Source: Cyclospora cayetanensis
Taxonomy: Eukaryota; Apicomplexa; Conoidasida; Eucoccidiorida; Eimeriidae
Reading direction: 5' to 3'
DNA: 64,000 nucleotides
NCBI RefSeq assembly: GCF_002999335.1
Contig: NW_020312214.1
Span: forward strand, 124,001 to 188,000
How positions within the stretch are numbered: the stretch's first letter is position 1; each line of letters opens with the position of its first letter. The position numbers and the translations under genes were made by a program. Shown here piece by piece: positions 45,533 to 58,212 of the stretch. The notes under the pieces are model-generated. The model was not told the origin of the DNA. It did not search any database and saw only the letters and a program-made list of their open reading frames with translations.

Positions 45533-45735
45533 GTTTCCTGTTCAGTGGATATGGCATTATGCGGCAGAGCCGCCAGAGCTGTGGCGTGCTGGTCAGTAAG
45601 AGGTCGTTGGGAGTTTTCGCTTCCCGATCAGGGCGATGCTTAAGTGCCGAAGCGGCCACTGAACACCAGTGGAAAGGAACGAACGGCCAGTGCATCCAGC
45701 CCTTGGCTTCTGTTGCTATGAACATTCTGGTTTCG

Positions 45736-45747
45736 CCCCCCCCCCCC
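45736..45747 (+). repeat. C12 homopolymer
   Basis: Twelve consecutive C in the sequence after the ADF stop. Such tracts are prone to sequencing-length error. Confidence 0.95.
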
Positions 45748-45882
45748 TACATATTCGTTTCGGGCAGGGAAACTTGAAAACAGGGTATCGGGAAACAACC
45801 GGTGTTGGAGGTAGTTGGCTATTACCCACTTCGCTGTGTGTCGTAGTATTTTGCAAAGCTCTTGTGCAGCAGTGTAGACACG

Positions 45883-46518
45883 ATGTTGAGGCTTAATAGG
45901 CAATGGGTAGTTGCCGTTGTGTTTTTATTCAATTGCGTATCTACTGTAGGTAGATCGAAATAGACACCTATTGGGCAACAGCCCACTAGGGAAAGCTTTG
46001 GGGAGGCTTGCTCTGCTAGTGTGTGCGCTAGTCAATGTAGCGGGGTATCTTCCTGTATTTGCCGTGTCGAACCCTGTGCATCAAAGCACTGCGGGACGGG
46101 GTGCCGGCAACGCTTTTTTAAAAGCAGGTTCACCCCAGGCGGGTGGCACGATGCGGCGTTTCGCCACGATTGTCTCGATATACATTGGTGGACGTGGTGC
46201 AAGGATGTGGTATTGTGGCGCATGAGTCTGCCAGTTTTTGACAGCAAAGTGAGGGTGCGCATACATTGATTATTTTCATCCTGGGGACTGCGGCTTGCAT
46301 ATTTGGGCATGCATTTTAGAGGGTTTGAGGGCGCTAATAATCGGTGGTGCTTTGGAGGACCCCTGAATAGACGAATGGCGGGCGCATTTGTATGGGGCAG
46401 AAGTGCCTTTCGAGGCTTCCATGCTATTTGGTTATTGCCTACATACGGGGGGATTCGCTGTAAGCCTGTCTGGTGGTCGACACGTGTAAAGGATAGCGTT
46501 AGGCATTGGCTGCGCTAG
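45883..46518 (+). CDS. Doubtful Cys-rich secreted protein candidate
   Basis: The ATG at 45883 opens a convincing signal peptide, MLRLNRQWVVAVVFLFNCVS, which meets a stop after 26 codons unless an intron is removed. A donor at 45946 (ACT|GTAGGT) and an acceptor ending at 45981 would remove 36 bases in phase. This joins a Cys-rich frame (CSASVCASQCSG, CICRVEPCASKHCGTGC) that stays open to 46269. A further splice (donor near 46249, acceptor near 46329) could lead into a Trp/Gly-rich frame ending at 46518. A competing frame over 45990-46225 is hydrophobic. A 36-base intron would be unusually short, so the model may be wrong. I offer it because the signal peptide and Cys spacing look non-random. 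Confidence 0.25.
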
Positions 46519-49500
46519 CGAATGACCAGGTTGCATCCTCCAGATGTAGCGTCATGCTCCGGCAGATCCCGCAACAACACCAGGAACAGAAAATTTAACT
46601 TGAAGAGATGGGCATGGGAATCAGCAACGGGGTATTGATTAGGTTGGTACTAAGATGCTGCTTGAGTTTCCTCCTGTGCGGCACTTCCTTACTGCATAAT
46701 TTTGCGAATTCTGGGACGAGGGCAGTGGGGAAGTTGATGCGTGTTTAGATTTTCCTTGGAGGGCAGAAACGTTTCTCAGCATGGATTTAGGACAGGTGCA
46801 GCCACGCTGTGATCCGTATAGGATTTGGCGAATGCTACGGTGGAGGAGTGGCATTCGTAGGATGGCGCTTCGGCGTCCATGTGTTAGGGGATAGACACAG
46901 AATAGAGGGCATAGAAGACCAGAGTGGTACGAGGTATTGTTTTGATGGCGGGGTGGAGGAGTTTAAAAGTGATTGAGCTTTCCCAGTGGAAGGCTGATGG
47001 CGCAGTTCATAGGTGTGTCCACCATGGTTTTCCTGTTCTTGCATTGAAATTCGTCCTCTTCAGACTCTCACTTCTATGACATATATTTGCGATCACTAAT
47101 TTGCTCAGCATCTGTGGTCTTTAGAAGACTTTTGTTGCGCCGGATCACGCAGTTCACAGGCTGGTGCTGGGGAACTCTAAGGGGATAAGCGAGCCAATTC
47201 TCAGGGCCATGGGTTCCTTTTCTGTCGTACTGAGCACGTCATTTTATGTTCTAGCTTCACTTGACTTACAGATAGTCAGAACTAGTTGAGTCCAGCAAGC
47301 TCCTAGGTGGAGAAAAGGCACCGGATCACGCGCGGGAGAGGTATCAGGTACACTCGTGACACTTCCCCGGAGAGACGGTACCAACTAACCGCCGAAAATC
47401 CCAACATTGCATTCTCATGGTTACTGGCTGTTTGGGGAAAGATGAATTGGACTTCAAGGTAACAGCTTCATTTCCACCGTTCCGGCGTAGTTCAACTTCA
47501 GCAGCAATCACCGATTCAGGCAATGATTAGGATCTAGGGTTGGCCAATGCTTAGTTGTGTAGGGGCTTCCCCAGTAGCGAATCAGGCTGCATTTTCTCAT
47601 TCTGAAGTACTATCTGAAGCTAAGGAGACTTATAGAGGGTCTTTTTTGATCCCTGAGTATTGAGGACGGGGGTGCTGTGTACACCCCATGAGCAGGCAAG
47701 CTCGTAGCGGAAACAACTAGACGAAAACTTTCTAGTGCATCAGTTGAATTTCCCCAAGATTTGGTGGGACTGAACTGATTGATTTGTTCGTAGGTATATC
47801 ATTTATTACAAAGCGCGTGAGTCAGATTTTATGTAGGACTAGCTGTGACCGCCCAGAGTGCTCAGCGAACATAGCTCCGTGCAGGTGCTCTCCACTCCTT
47901 GCGGGATCTCTGAGACGCGGGTAGCTGAACGGGTGGGCCTTGATAAAATGAGACTTAGCAGCTTTCTATTGAGTGTTTACTGAGTCTGGAGTTAAGTGTC
48001 GTAGCCTTAGGTAGAGCGTTACTCACGGTAGTGAGTATTGTGTGCGGTGCATGTGATGCCTCAATTTGATTCTTCCAAAGCTTCAATCCATAAACACCCA
48101 AGAAATAGCTCGTTTGCCAAGTGTGAGATGGTTGTTTTGGATCAGGTTTGGGTTTGGGTAGAAATAGGAAATTGGCAGGAGCTGACTGCAGCTGCAGCAT
48201 GCTGAACAGTAAGCTTGTTACCTGTGGAGCCTTCTGTCAACGGGTAGCTCATTTCCCCGAAAATTCTCTTCTAGTGTGATAGCTCACAGTGTCTTCCCAG
48301 CAACAAGCTGCAATTTTTCCGAGAGAGAGTCCGAAATGCATAGGCACCCCTGTACTGGGTATTCCATAGTATCTGAAAAAGCAAAGCTATCAAAGCTAGT
48401 GGGTTGTTCCACCTTATATATCGCCCACGTATACCACCCCCCATAGCCGTTAGTCAAGGCAGTAAACAACACAGTAGCTTGGTAGTTGCAGCAGTGTTCC
48501 AATAAATACAGCACCACTTAAAGCCCAGAGAGGAACTCCATTCATTACTCTTAAGCTTATTGCCTGGGGGGATAAATTGGGTCCATTTGTAGGGTACGGT
48601 TTCGCGCTGTCGAGGGCTGCCCCTCTCACTGCGCTCGTCGACCCTTCAGTTCTTTGTGCATGCCGAGAATAGCCTGCCACTTTTTGTGTTAGCAATCGCT
48701 CGTAGATCCCGTTGAAATAAGTCACCTCTCTGCAGATATTTTTTGCGTCCGTTGCCTTTCTGAAAGGGTCTTCGTTGGCAAGCCAATACCAACTACGAGT
48801 GTGCTGTTACGTTTTTTTGAGTGCCTGGAGAATACGGTCGCTTTGTGGTTACCGAAAGGTACTGAGTTGTTAGAGCTCCGGGGCACCTCGGCATCGTCAG
48901 ATTATATGACTCTTGATTGGTTTTCAGCAGCAGTGGGGAGCAAGTCACCTTTTCTACTGTAGGCAATCTGTCATGAAGGGCTTTGCCATTACTATTTAGC
49001 CCCCTAGGTTGTTCATCCCTGGCTCATACTCTTCCAAGTTCTTGTAGCTACCTAGTCAGCTACCTGATACAAAGCAGGTAGCGAGTAAACGGTCCAACAG
49101 TGACAGATGTACGAATTCGCAATCCATTCCGTGATTGGTTTAAACAAATAATGTTGCGTTGAATTGTCAAGCCACAAATTCCTTAAACACACCAAATTTT
49201 AATTTCGTGCAGCACAGCTTCAGGCTCTTCTCTTTGCAAGGCGTCAGAGCTGAGATATATCACTAACGTAGATAGATGCTAAGGAGAGCAAAACGGCTCA
49301 AACTGACGAATGCAGCGTAGTTATCATCAACAGGATATATGGCCATTCACCGAAGCGTCAAACCCAATTTCGGTCTTCCAGCACGTGTATCGTTAGCACA
49401 CAGTTACAGATGCATGAATAGGTTCTTAGCTAAGGCTCTCCACTGCTAAAGTACACCTGGCCTCATGCGTTCTTGCCTATTTCAAAAGTGGGTCACACTT

Positions 49501-52500
49501 GGTAACTCTAATCACCCATTCAGGTTTTCCAGTACTTGAACTGCTTGCAGAGCAACGAACAAAATGAAGCGTCTACTATACGAGTTCGCAAATATGTTCA
49601 AACTTACAAATATACCTGTAAGGTCACACAGGAGAGGTGTGGCTGGCAGGCTCCAAAAACGTATTACAGGAACTCGCTGTGTTTAAAACACAATCTATGC
49701 TACTACCTCCAACTAAATGGACCCATCGCAACCCAGGTGGCGTCTGATTTAAGAGAGGGAGCGAAAGCGAAAGAACCTAGAATACCGAAACAAAGAAAGC
49801 TCTGCGATTGAGTTTCAGACAGAATCATAAAGTTCGGGGTCGGTAAAGTATGATTGAGGGACAAGCCACGACCAGTATTTGCATTAAAACTGCAAAAACT
49901 GGTAGCCGGTCACATCGAAAGGTGAACTTTGGACAACTGTAATGAAAAGACATCTGCGGAGAGGGCCATCCGGCAGTTTTATAGCACCCCTGCTAAGCCG
50001 CTTCCATTAGTGCATGCGTCCGTAGTGCTTTCATATATGCCAAGTTCTGTAGAGTACCACATAAGATGGAGCACAAAGCGTGCCTTTTAGGATCACAGGA
50101 GCAGGAAGACGCCTAGACGCTTGGCTTAAGGCAAGCAACAAGGCCTAATATTCACTAAGGCAAACAATCTCGCAAGGCGGCTTTAGTGCAATCATGAAGG
50201 GGACAGTGACGAAGCTGTAGCATCGGAACGCTACTTCATAATCGACAATAGCCCAGGAAAATGGTGGAAAACTCGGTGAATCATGCTAGGGTCACTGGGG
50301 GGGGCAGGCATCAACTTTTCTCTGAATCACACAGATGCTCTTCGAACGCCAAAAACCAGCAGGACATCTAAGCGTGCAACGGTTTGTAATAGAAACGACT
50401 GAGGAATCTAGTGCAAGAGCGGCCAGTGAAATACGATGGCCAGAAATTGCCCGATAACAAGGCATTCTCAATGTCTGGAACATTGAAATGCAGCGACGAA
50501 TTCCCTATCAAAAAAGCTGCACAACGCAAGCACCAGGTATATCAGCTTGCTTTCTAGTACAGCCTAGGGAGTTGCTTCTTGAAGCTTAAGTTTCATGGTT
50601 TGGGGATTGTAGGTTCTGACTTTTAGGTTTCCTGAACGCGATCAACGGTACACGGTGAAGGAACTGGGAAACAGGGTCTGGTGGCGAGCTGCCGCCAAAA
50701 ATTCCTGGTTCCATGAGCATTACCATGCCGAGACTGTACTGTTGTAACGTCCTCCTTTAAAGATATTTACAGCATACACGGCATGATATGTTGATGCAAC
50801 TGCGTAGCGCATTTTGGGCAATCCTTGTCAGGACACAGCCAGAAGGATGCGCGCCCCTCTCGGTGCTCGCACAAACTGCTGTGGCCTCTTTTGTCTGTAA
50901 GAGCGTCCCAGAATTCTTCTGGTCATACTATGCACAGTTATTCAAGCTCTCGGATTAATTCAGATCGGTTTATAGTGCTACTGTTTGTTGAGGGAAATTT
51001 ATCTTCCGAGTTAAAAGTGCGGAGTCAGTTACTGTGGATAGTGGGACCTTCGACCCTTCATGTCCCAGCAAAAATGCAGAGCACAATACAAAATATAAAG
51101 CGCGTGAGGCTAGAATGGCAGGGAAGAGAATAACGCCCCACAGCAATAATTGACTCCCTTTTCCCCTTCGCTCCCTTACATCACACAGGCTTTGTGCTGC
51201 TACTGTTTGCAGGCTAACTGAGGGGCAGCCTTTCCATTAAATCCGTGCCACCGTGAGTACAGGTTGGGCCAGCGCTATAGCAATGTGACTGCGAAATCCT
51301 TACAGAAGACAAAGTTTCTCCTTGAATGCTGCGTGACTGAGCTGAGGGGTAAATGGCGCTAAATTTATTCATTCTGTTCGCAATCTACTCACAGCCTCGG
51401 AGCCATTCGAGAATTCTTTACAATAAGTCATGTAAGGCACCAATCAGAAGCTGTTAGGTCTGATGAAGAAGTGGGTGCGGGACCGTTCAACAGAAAAGTA
51501 AGTTATCTTTTGCTTGCCTAGTGGACCGAGCTGGCTTTTAATATGCGCAGCATCCAGGCTGCTGTGTGTATCTTAGCAAATCCTCCACATTGTATAATTG
51601 CGTCTCAATTTCCTATAAGCGAGAAGAAATATTAGTGACTTCCCATTAACTTTCGTCACCTGTATCCCTCCCCATTTTTGACGCATCTGTTATACCCCTG
51701 CTTAGTAAAGCTTGTTCTTGCATGGAGAGCTGCTTCACGTCCCAAAGCAGATGCCCTGCATGGCCATAAGTGCTACAACTAAATAGAAACTTAATGCGGA
51801 GACCAGGGAGTTTTTGGGTAAGCCTTAAGCGCTTGCTTCATAATGCAGAACTAGAACCATACCTTTGATATGAGGCTGCTTGCTAACAGAACTCTGAAAA
51901 CGTAGAAATCCAAACCGGCAAAAGCGTACTGGGTACCATTGCTTCACAGCCATTGGAAAATTGTTTTTGTCTTGTCCTCCACGGCCCCTGTTTTTACCTT
52001 CTGTTCCCACTCTACCCCGGACCATAGAGCCGTTACTTAGAGTGGTCTAACCCGATGTCATTGTTAGGTAGGATGTTGCTTGGCGGTGGAGCACTACACC
52101 TGTGCGGAAAACATTGTAAAGAGTAATAGAGGTGGCTTATGCAGTAGGCTTACCTGCGAGCTACCGGCATGTGCGAGCCTCCAGACCCTAATTCGGACTC
52201 CCGCGTGCTCCATCTACTCAGATAACCCTAAGCTAGAACTGCCCGCAATGCATTGCCACACCACTGCTGGACAATCTATAGCAGACCGTAGAGCTTCTAC
52301 GGAATTTTGAAGCATTTTACCAAGTGGATTCTATCTGAAGAGCAAATGCCCTTTTATGAAGAGAAACCAACAGAATTCGCTTCTCCTATTCCTTGTCAAC
52401 GGGCTGGTACAGTGCGCCCAATTAAGTCTTTGTGCGATAACACCTGGTCGAACATATTGACCAGGTATTCATCCTCAAAGGCAACTATGGAATTATATGT

Positions 52501-55500
52501 ACGCCACCACAAACGGTGCTTAGCTTAAATGGTAGAGCTCTAGCTTACCATGCGAGATGCAGTGAATTGTCAGGTTTCCATACAGTAGCTGTCTGGTTTT
52601 AATGAAGTTACCTACAATTCCATGATTTGATTACCTTGAACAATGTGCTGGGGGAAAATGGTTTTGGATGATGAAAGCAGACGGTGGCATGATGCTTATG
52701 GGGGGGGGGGGGCAGAAGCGGGCCTGAAAGCCTATATAAACGCAATGGCTCGTTCTCTGGTGGATAGGCTTAGTGTGTCAGCCGATAGAATATGCGTAGA
52801 TGAGGTTATGCAGACCAGGAAAATATGACGATCACACTGATGGGCAAGTATACAAAGATTTCACCAGCAGGTTGAAGATGTACTTCGCTGGGAAACCCCA
52901 AGATAAAAGCCGAATGGTTCTCGATGATGGGTTTACCAGTGCAGCTGAAGTGGTCTGCCTGCAGGTAGTCGTACAGCTCAGTCCTTCAGACACCCCTCAC
53001 TCAGCGGGTTATCCTGAGATAAGCTTAATAGCAGGCTCTGGAAGAATGTTAAAAGCTTAAGCAAGAAGTTCTATCAAGAACTTTGAATATGTAGAGTCAT
53101 GAGACTCTGCTTCGCAAAAGCCACAACATAGACGAGCAACTGCTGTATCACTAGCTCATCTGAGATCTGCCCTAAGTCTCATTCTCCTTTCATTAAAAGC
53201 AAGCACAAAGCCGGGATCAAGAGCCTATTGATGGCTGGGGTGTGTCAACAGGTTTCTGGTCAGAGTCTATGAGGAACGAGTAAAGGTATCCACAGAGGGA
53301 ACCCGCGCTCCTAAGCAGCCCCATACAGACATTCAAAAATGTACGTTTTTGGTGTACGTTTTTTTGCGGAAAATTGGGGCATATAATTCGAAACTTTGGG
53401 CGCATGCAAAATGTCAAGCAGATTGAGCAACTGGAATGGGCCTAGCAGAAGCAGGCTGATTGGAAGCGAATACACGACACAAGGAGAGCGGCGCGCCCTC
53501 CACGCAGGCTGCGGCCCAGTGAAGTGGGCAGCGAAGGATAGAGCCACAATTAAGGACCTCATACATGTCAGTTCTGCGCTGGTAGAGAGTCGTATCGATG
53601 GTTCACTGATCGGTAGCGTGACATGGTACTAAATGCAAAGTGGACCTGTTGTTCGGGGGACGGCGCACGAGTGAATCTCTCTAGTCACTTTAGCGCAGTC
53701 CCTACACTCAGGCTTGCTTACGGGCTGCAAAGCTCAAGCATCTTCAACGATACTAGAGCCAGATGCCTCTTCAAATCGAAGTGATATCCTACCAGCGTAT
53801 TCCGTGACTTCTTTATTTAAGCCGTACACTATAGCGTAGTCGTGGGTATGCCTTGGGCGACCTATAGGAAGGCACGCATGCGCCACAGCTACGCGCTATG
53901 AAATTTAGTGCTTTATTAACCCAATGGTTATTTCATCTACAGTGAACGGGATCCACTTGGAGCCTCGACAAGTCAGACAGAGTCTCCAATGGGTGTTTAG
54001 CAACGCAGGAAGTGAAGACAGTTCTGAGCATTCATTTCGTCATTAGCAGTGATAATGATCTCATACTTAAGCATTATATTAAATTTTTAGCCGATGGGCA
54101 GTAGGAATAAGCAAATATGCAGGAACACCTCGCGGGCGTGCACAAAGATGACGAGCTGCCAGCAGGCTGGTCACCCACTGATCGCCCACCGCACCGATTA
54201 GCAAGTCCCTGTATGGCCCCCCCACTATGTGCTGCATTATCGAAAATCCCTACAGCACGAAAAGAAGATTGAGTGGCAGCACCTGCATTGTTGGAATAGG
54301 GTAAAACGCAGGAATCGCCCAGAGCTTTTGGGCGTAGACATTTTTGGTGCCGTAACGCGGCAAAAGGTAGCGGCGCATGTGCGTAGACTAAAGCGCCTGA
54401 ACAAGTATGTTTCGAAGAAGCTCTCGATGCCTTATTGGCGAGCTAGATGCCAAATCATGCAGATCAGCAGTTTACTGGACACTTGCATTCACAGATACCT
54501 TCGTGTAAATCCCCATTCACTCAGACGATATGAACAAAACGGCTTTGACAAGTGCACTCGCAAAACCGAGTATACCTGTGTTCCGTTGGGACGTATTATT
54601 GCCTCAGCTGAATTGCAACGGCAAGTTGGTCGACTTAGCTACACGTGAAGTACTGCACTAGCAATATTCAATCAGGTATTAGGAAAGAATTGATCAGTTG
54701 CTCTAGTTACTTCTGTCTTTTGTTCACCACAGGGTACTGCCAGCTCGCTACAAGAAGACGCAATGTTGGCGCGTATGCGCTTGGTACTATGTGCAACTAG
54801 TTGTGAATGAGCCGAATGCTTGGAGAATGCAGCTACGCGCACCCTAGCTGTACCACTCAGCTCATGTCAGAGCCCTGAGCTGCGCGTGCAGGGTAAGCTA
54901 AGACTTTTATCAACAAAGGCACAACTTTTTATATAGTTCTTATTGAGTCTGAGCTTGAGGATCTGTATCGACACATGGGATGTAGTGTTACAGCTACCAA
55001 AGGGGGCTGCAATTCTCACAACTGCGTGAAGCCCCCATTTTCAGGCACAGGAATTTGAGGCGAATTGGCTTCATGAATGAAGTTTCGTGAGGGACGGCGG
55101 ATATAGGGTACGGGGGCAAGCGGGAGAAACGCATGTGCTCAAGCAGTACTTTTGTATCATCGTGTCATCTCGAGGAAGTTCACAATCCTCGAATAAGCTA
55201 AACCCTTGGAGCGCTATTATATACTATTGGAGAAGAGTCAGTCAACCATGTTCAGGGGTTATTCGGGCCTCCATTAAAGGCGAGAAAAGGCATTTGGAAT
55301 GCGTTTAGCTGCAACTATTCTACGGCATTTCAAACCGCATCACGCACAGAAATCATGGAACTAAATCAGAGAGGGGCAGAAAATACCTATTGAGAAAAAT
55401 GCACAGACGAACACTTTAGCCTCTACACTATCAGGCACGTTCTACGCAACCTAATCAAAAGCCAGTATATACTAAATGAGCCCACCAACAGTGTAGTACT

Positions 55501-56439
55501 GGTCACTTTTATCGATCGAGGAAGGCAGTGGAGCCTTAATCTACCCATGCTACACTGTATGACGTGCTTTGCCACGGGGGTGTGGGGGAACGGGGGGCGA
55601 ACTGTATCATCGCTTTGCCCATGGCTTGCGTCCTGTAGCTGTGCCGCTGAAAAGCCTTGAGCTCAATCGTGTTGCACTGTTATAGCAAACCGGTACAGCA
55701 CGTACCCTAATTACATTCTACCTGGCCCAGAACAGCAAACAAACAGCCGTGGTAACGCTACAGAGAATGGGCCAGATCAAGTGCGGGCTCATGCATGCAG
55801 TTGCGGTGAACCAGCGCATGATAACATTGATATGCCCGGCGAGGTACATCAGCTTCAAAGGGCCGGAAGTGAAACTAAAAGCGATCAGGGTGGGGGGCCC
55901 CTCTTTCTTTACAAACTAGCATTGCGGCCGGTTCTATCGCTGCCCAGTGCAGAGAGGCTGCATGTGTCGGTTCTGCGGAGCTCCTCGGGCATTGTTGGCT
56001 GCTTGCTCTCCGGGAAAGAGGAGCAATAGCAGAGAATCTAGTGGAAACTGCAAATTCCCTTTAAAAAGCGTCTGAGAAGCGAAGTAACCTCACCAGGAGT
56101 GTGCCTGACGGGTTGAGTCCACAGCCGCCCCGAACAGGAGGCACAGCGGGGAGTCTCGTCCTGCAGTGCCCAAAGAGTCCAGCAAGAATACTCTCTGTCT
56201 CTTTTCCCTTTTTGCTTGGGCTTGCTTTCGCTTGTTGAGGTTCTAACGGACTTCCCGCTTTTTAGCCGCGCAGTTCGTGGAGCCGTTGAGGATATTTTCC
56301 GTGTCTGCTCGCAGCTGGCCTGGCTGCTTCGCAGCTCTCCCAGGCCGCGCCGGCGGTCCGTACAGCTTGTGGCATCTACCTCCTTTTTTTGTAGCAGCAG
56401 CTCTCCCGTCGTGCAACTCTCGTTTACCTCAGAGGGCCG
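46519..56439. other. Ten-kilobase gene desert
   Basis: No recognisable gene. Open frames stay under 140 codons. The longest, 54229-54648 (plus, ATG), is basic (RVKRRNRPELLG) but has no domain, no signal peptide and no partner exon. Others at 48284-48725 (minus), 50825-51133 and 52080-53060 (plus) overlap stops or start at non-ATG codons. Base composition looks mixed rather than extremely AT-rich. I find no integrase, reverse transcriptase or transposase motif, no long inverted repeat and no tRNA. It could hold lineage-specific short-exon genes that cannot be found by eye. Confidence 0.5.
52700..52712 (+). repeat. G13 homopolymer
   Basis: Thirteen consecutive G. It interrupts the frame 52643-52828, so any reading frame across it is unreliable. 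Confidence 0.95.
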
Positions 56440-58212
56440 ATGCAGCCACCCTTCCACGTATCTCACCCGCGAGCACTCCCAATGGGGCCCCCATCCTTTG
56501 GATACCCGCCCGGCGGGATGGGGCCTCCGGGAGGCGGCGGCCCCGGAGGCGTTCCCCTTCCCCATCATGGCGGTCCGGGGGGGGGGCCCCCTCCTCATCA
56601 TGGCGGTCCGGGGGGGGGGCCCCCTCCTCATCATGGGGGCCGTGGAGGGGGGGGGGGGCCCGTTGGAGGGTCTACAGGACCAATGTTTCCTGCTCCCGGC
56701 AGTTTTGGAGGCCGCCCTCCTTATAGTGGGGGAGGCTCTATGGCACCTCCACCCCCGCCGGGAGGGTTTGGAGCGCCCCCACCCCCCCCTCCGCCCTCCG
56801 GCTTTGGATCGGGGGGCCCCCCTCCCTTCGGGGGCCCAGGCCCTGTCTCGCATGAAGCAGCGGCGGCCGCTGCTGCCGCTGCAGCCGCTGCAGCGACGCT
56901 GGCGGCTGCAACGGGCAGCTTTGGAGGCCTCCCCTTTGTGCCTGCTGCCTCGGGTGGCCTCGTTCCTATGACGGGTCCTGCCCCTGGGGGCCCCCTCGGG
57001 GTGCCGCTGCAGGGGGCCCCTCCGTCTCTCGATGAACACATGAAGAGCGTGAGGCCTTCGGACTACGTGCCGCTGAAGGCGGAGAAGGCCTCCCGTCGTG
57101 GAGGAGGCAGTAGGGGGGGGGCGCCCAACAGGAAGAGCCAGTTGCTGCTGCAGCGTCTGCAGGAGGAGGGTGACTTTAGCAGGTTGATGCGGATGGCGAA
57201 GGAGCAGCTCCAGCGAGAGGGCTTCGTCTTCGCCGTGCAACAGCTGGTGGCTGCGAAAATAAAGGAAGAAGCAGGGGCCGCCGCAGTTGCGGCAGGCAAC
57301 GAGGCGCAGCTCGTGTCTCTTGTTAGGGATGAGGGCAGACGGCAGATCCCGGAACAAGTCAAGAAGAGTCTCTTGAGGGCCATAGAAACGCTCGCTGGTG
57401 TGGAGGCTCCCAAAGCACTCCCGGAGGCCGATGCGGCAGCAGAGTCGCACACAGACGGCAGCGTGAAGGGCCCGGAGACGAAGGTGCAGCAGGAGGGCGC
57501 TGCTGCTGAATCCGCAGAGGCCTCTGAGGCCCCTTCCAGCACAGCAGCGGCGACAAGGCTGGCGACGAGTCTGTCGGTGAGCAGGAGCCGCAGCGTCAGC
57601 AGGGGGGAGAGCTTGGACAGGAGCAGCAGCGGCGGCAGCAGCAGAGGCTACGGCTCTGTCTCCAGGGGGAACAGCCGAGCCGACAGCGAGGAAAAACACG
57701 CACTCGGTCGCCGCGTTGCTGCCTTTAGGTCGCTGGCTGCACGGCCTGCTCTCTCTGCGGGGGCCCTTGCGACTGCGGAGCGGCGCAGTCGCAGGAGCCT
57801 CAGCACCAGTGGCGGGAGGGGCAGCAGCAGCCACCGAGACAGCGTTAGCAGAGGGGGGAGGAGGAGCAAGGAGAGGAAGAGGAGCGTGAGCCCCCACAGC
57901 AGCGGCAGCTGTAGCAGTAGCAGAAGGGTCGCGAGGAGCTCACGGAGGCACGAAGGCGGCCGAAGCCGAAGCACACGGGAGACAGAAAGAAGAGACCACA
58001 GCAGCAAATCCAAACGAGAAGATAAGGCCAAGAAGAGGCGTAAGCACAAGAGCTCGGGGGGGCACAGCAGCAGCAAAAGGCACAGCAGCAGCAAAAGGCA
58101 CAGCAGCAGCAAAAGGCATAGCAGCAGCACACGGCATGGCAGCAGCACACGGCAAAGCAGCAGCACACGGCATGGCAGCAGCACACGGCATGGCAGCAGC
58201 AAGCGGCATTAG
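56440..58212 (+). CDS. ENY2-like domain protein with Gly/Pro head and RS tail
   Basis: A single-exon frame of 590 residues. Residues 1-200 are Gly/Pro/His-rich with an 11-residue repeat (HHGGPGGGPPP) and a poly-Ala block. Residues 234-320 match the ENY2/Sus1 fold. They open with LLLQRLQEEGDFSRL, continue with AKEQLQREGF, and close with a Leu-Val...Gly-Arg block and IPEQVKKSLLRAIETLA, parallel to human ENY2 (VPDSVKKELLQRI). ENY2 is a helical adaptor in the SAGA deubiquitinase module and in TREX-2, linking transcription to mRNA export. Residues 370-590 are an Arg/Ser (RS) domain, as in splicing and export factors, ending in eight exact-length H-S/G-S-S-K/T-R repeats. ENY2 is normally a small free-standing protein (about 100 residues), so this is an unusual fusion. 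Nuclear speckle or export role is inference. An upstream exon is possible. Confidence 0.82.
   Translation: MQPPFHVSHPRALPMGPPSFGYPPGGMGPPGGGGPGGVPLPHHGGPGGGPPPHHGGPGGGPPPHHGGRGGGGGPVGGSTGPMFPAPGSFGGRPPYSGGGSMAPPPPPGGFGAPPPPPPPSGFGSGGPPPFGGPGPVSHEAAAAAAAAAAAAATLAAATGSFGGLPFVPAASGGLVPMTGPAPGGPLGVPLQGAPPSLDEHMKSVRPSDYVPLKAEKASRRGGGSRGGAPNRKSQLLLQRLQEEGDFSRLMRMAKEQLQREGFVFAVQQLVAAKIKEEAGAAAVAAGNEAQLVSLVRDEGRRQIPEQVKKSLLRAIETLAGVEAPKALPEADAAAESHTDGSVKGPETKVQQEGAAAESAEASEAPSSTAAATRLATSLSVSRSRSVSRGESLDRSSSGGSSRGYGSVSRGNSRADSEEKHALGRRVAAFRSLAARPALSAGALATAERRSRRSLSTSGGRGSSSHRDSVSRGGRRSKERKRSVSPHSSGSCSSSRRVARSSRRHEGGRSRSTRETERRDHSSKSKREDKAKKRRKHKSSGGHSSSKRHSSSKRHSSSKRHSSSTRHGSSTRQSSSTRHGSSTRHGSSKRH
58063..58206 (+). 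repeat. Eight 18-base coding repeats (RS tail)
   Basis: Eight units of 18 bases, from CACAGCAGCAGCAAAAGG to CATGGCAGCAGCAAGCGG, without a gap, followed directly by CAT TAG. Each encodes His-Ser/Gly/Gln-type start, Ser-Ser, Lys/Thr-Arg. Copy number is likely to vary between strains. Confidence 0.95.

Noticed and set aside
54229..54648. Plus ORF of 139 codons with basic composition
   Set aside because: ATG start but no domain, no signal peptide, no splice partner and no codon pattern distinguishing it from background. It could be a gene, but nothing supports it.
56038..57897. Minus-strand open frame of 619 codons
   Set aside because: It is antisense to the ENY2-RS gene. GC-rich codon-biased DNA leaves the opposite strand open, and the frame gives Arg/Pro/Ala-rich sequence without any domain.
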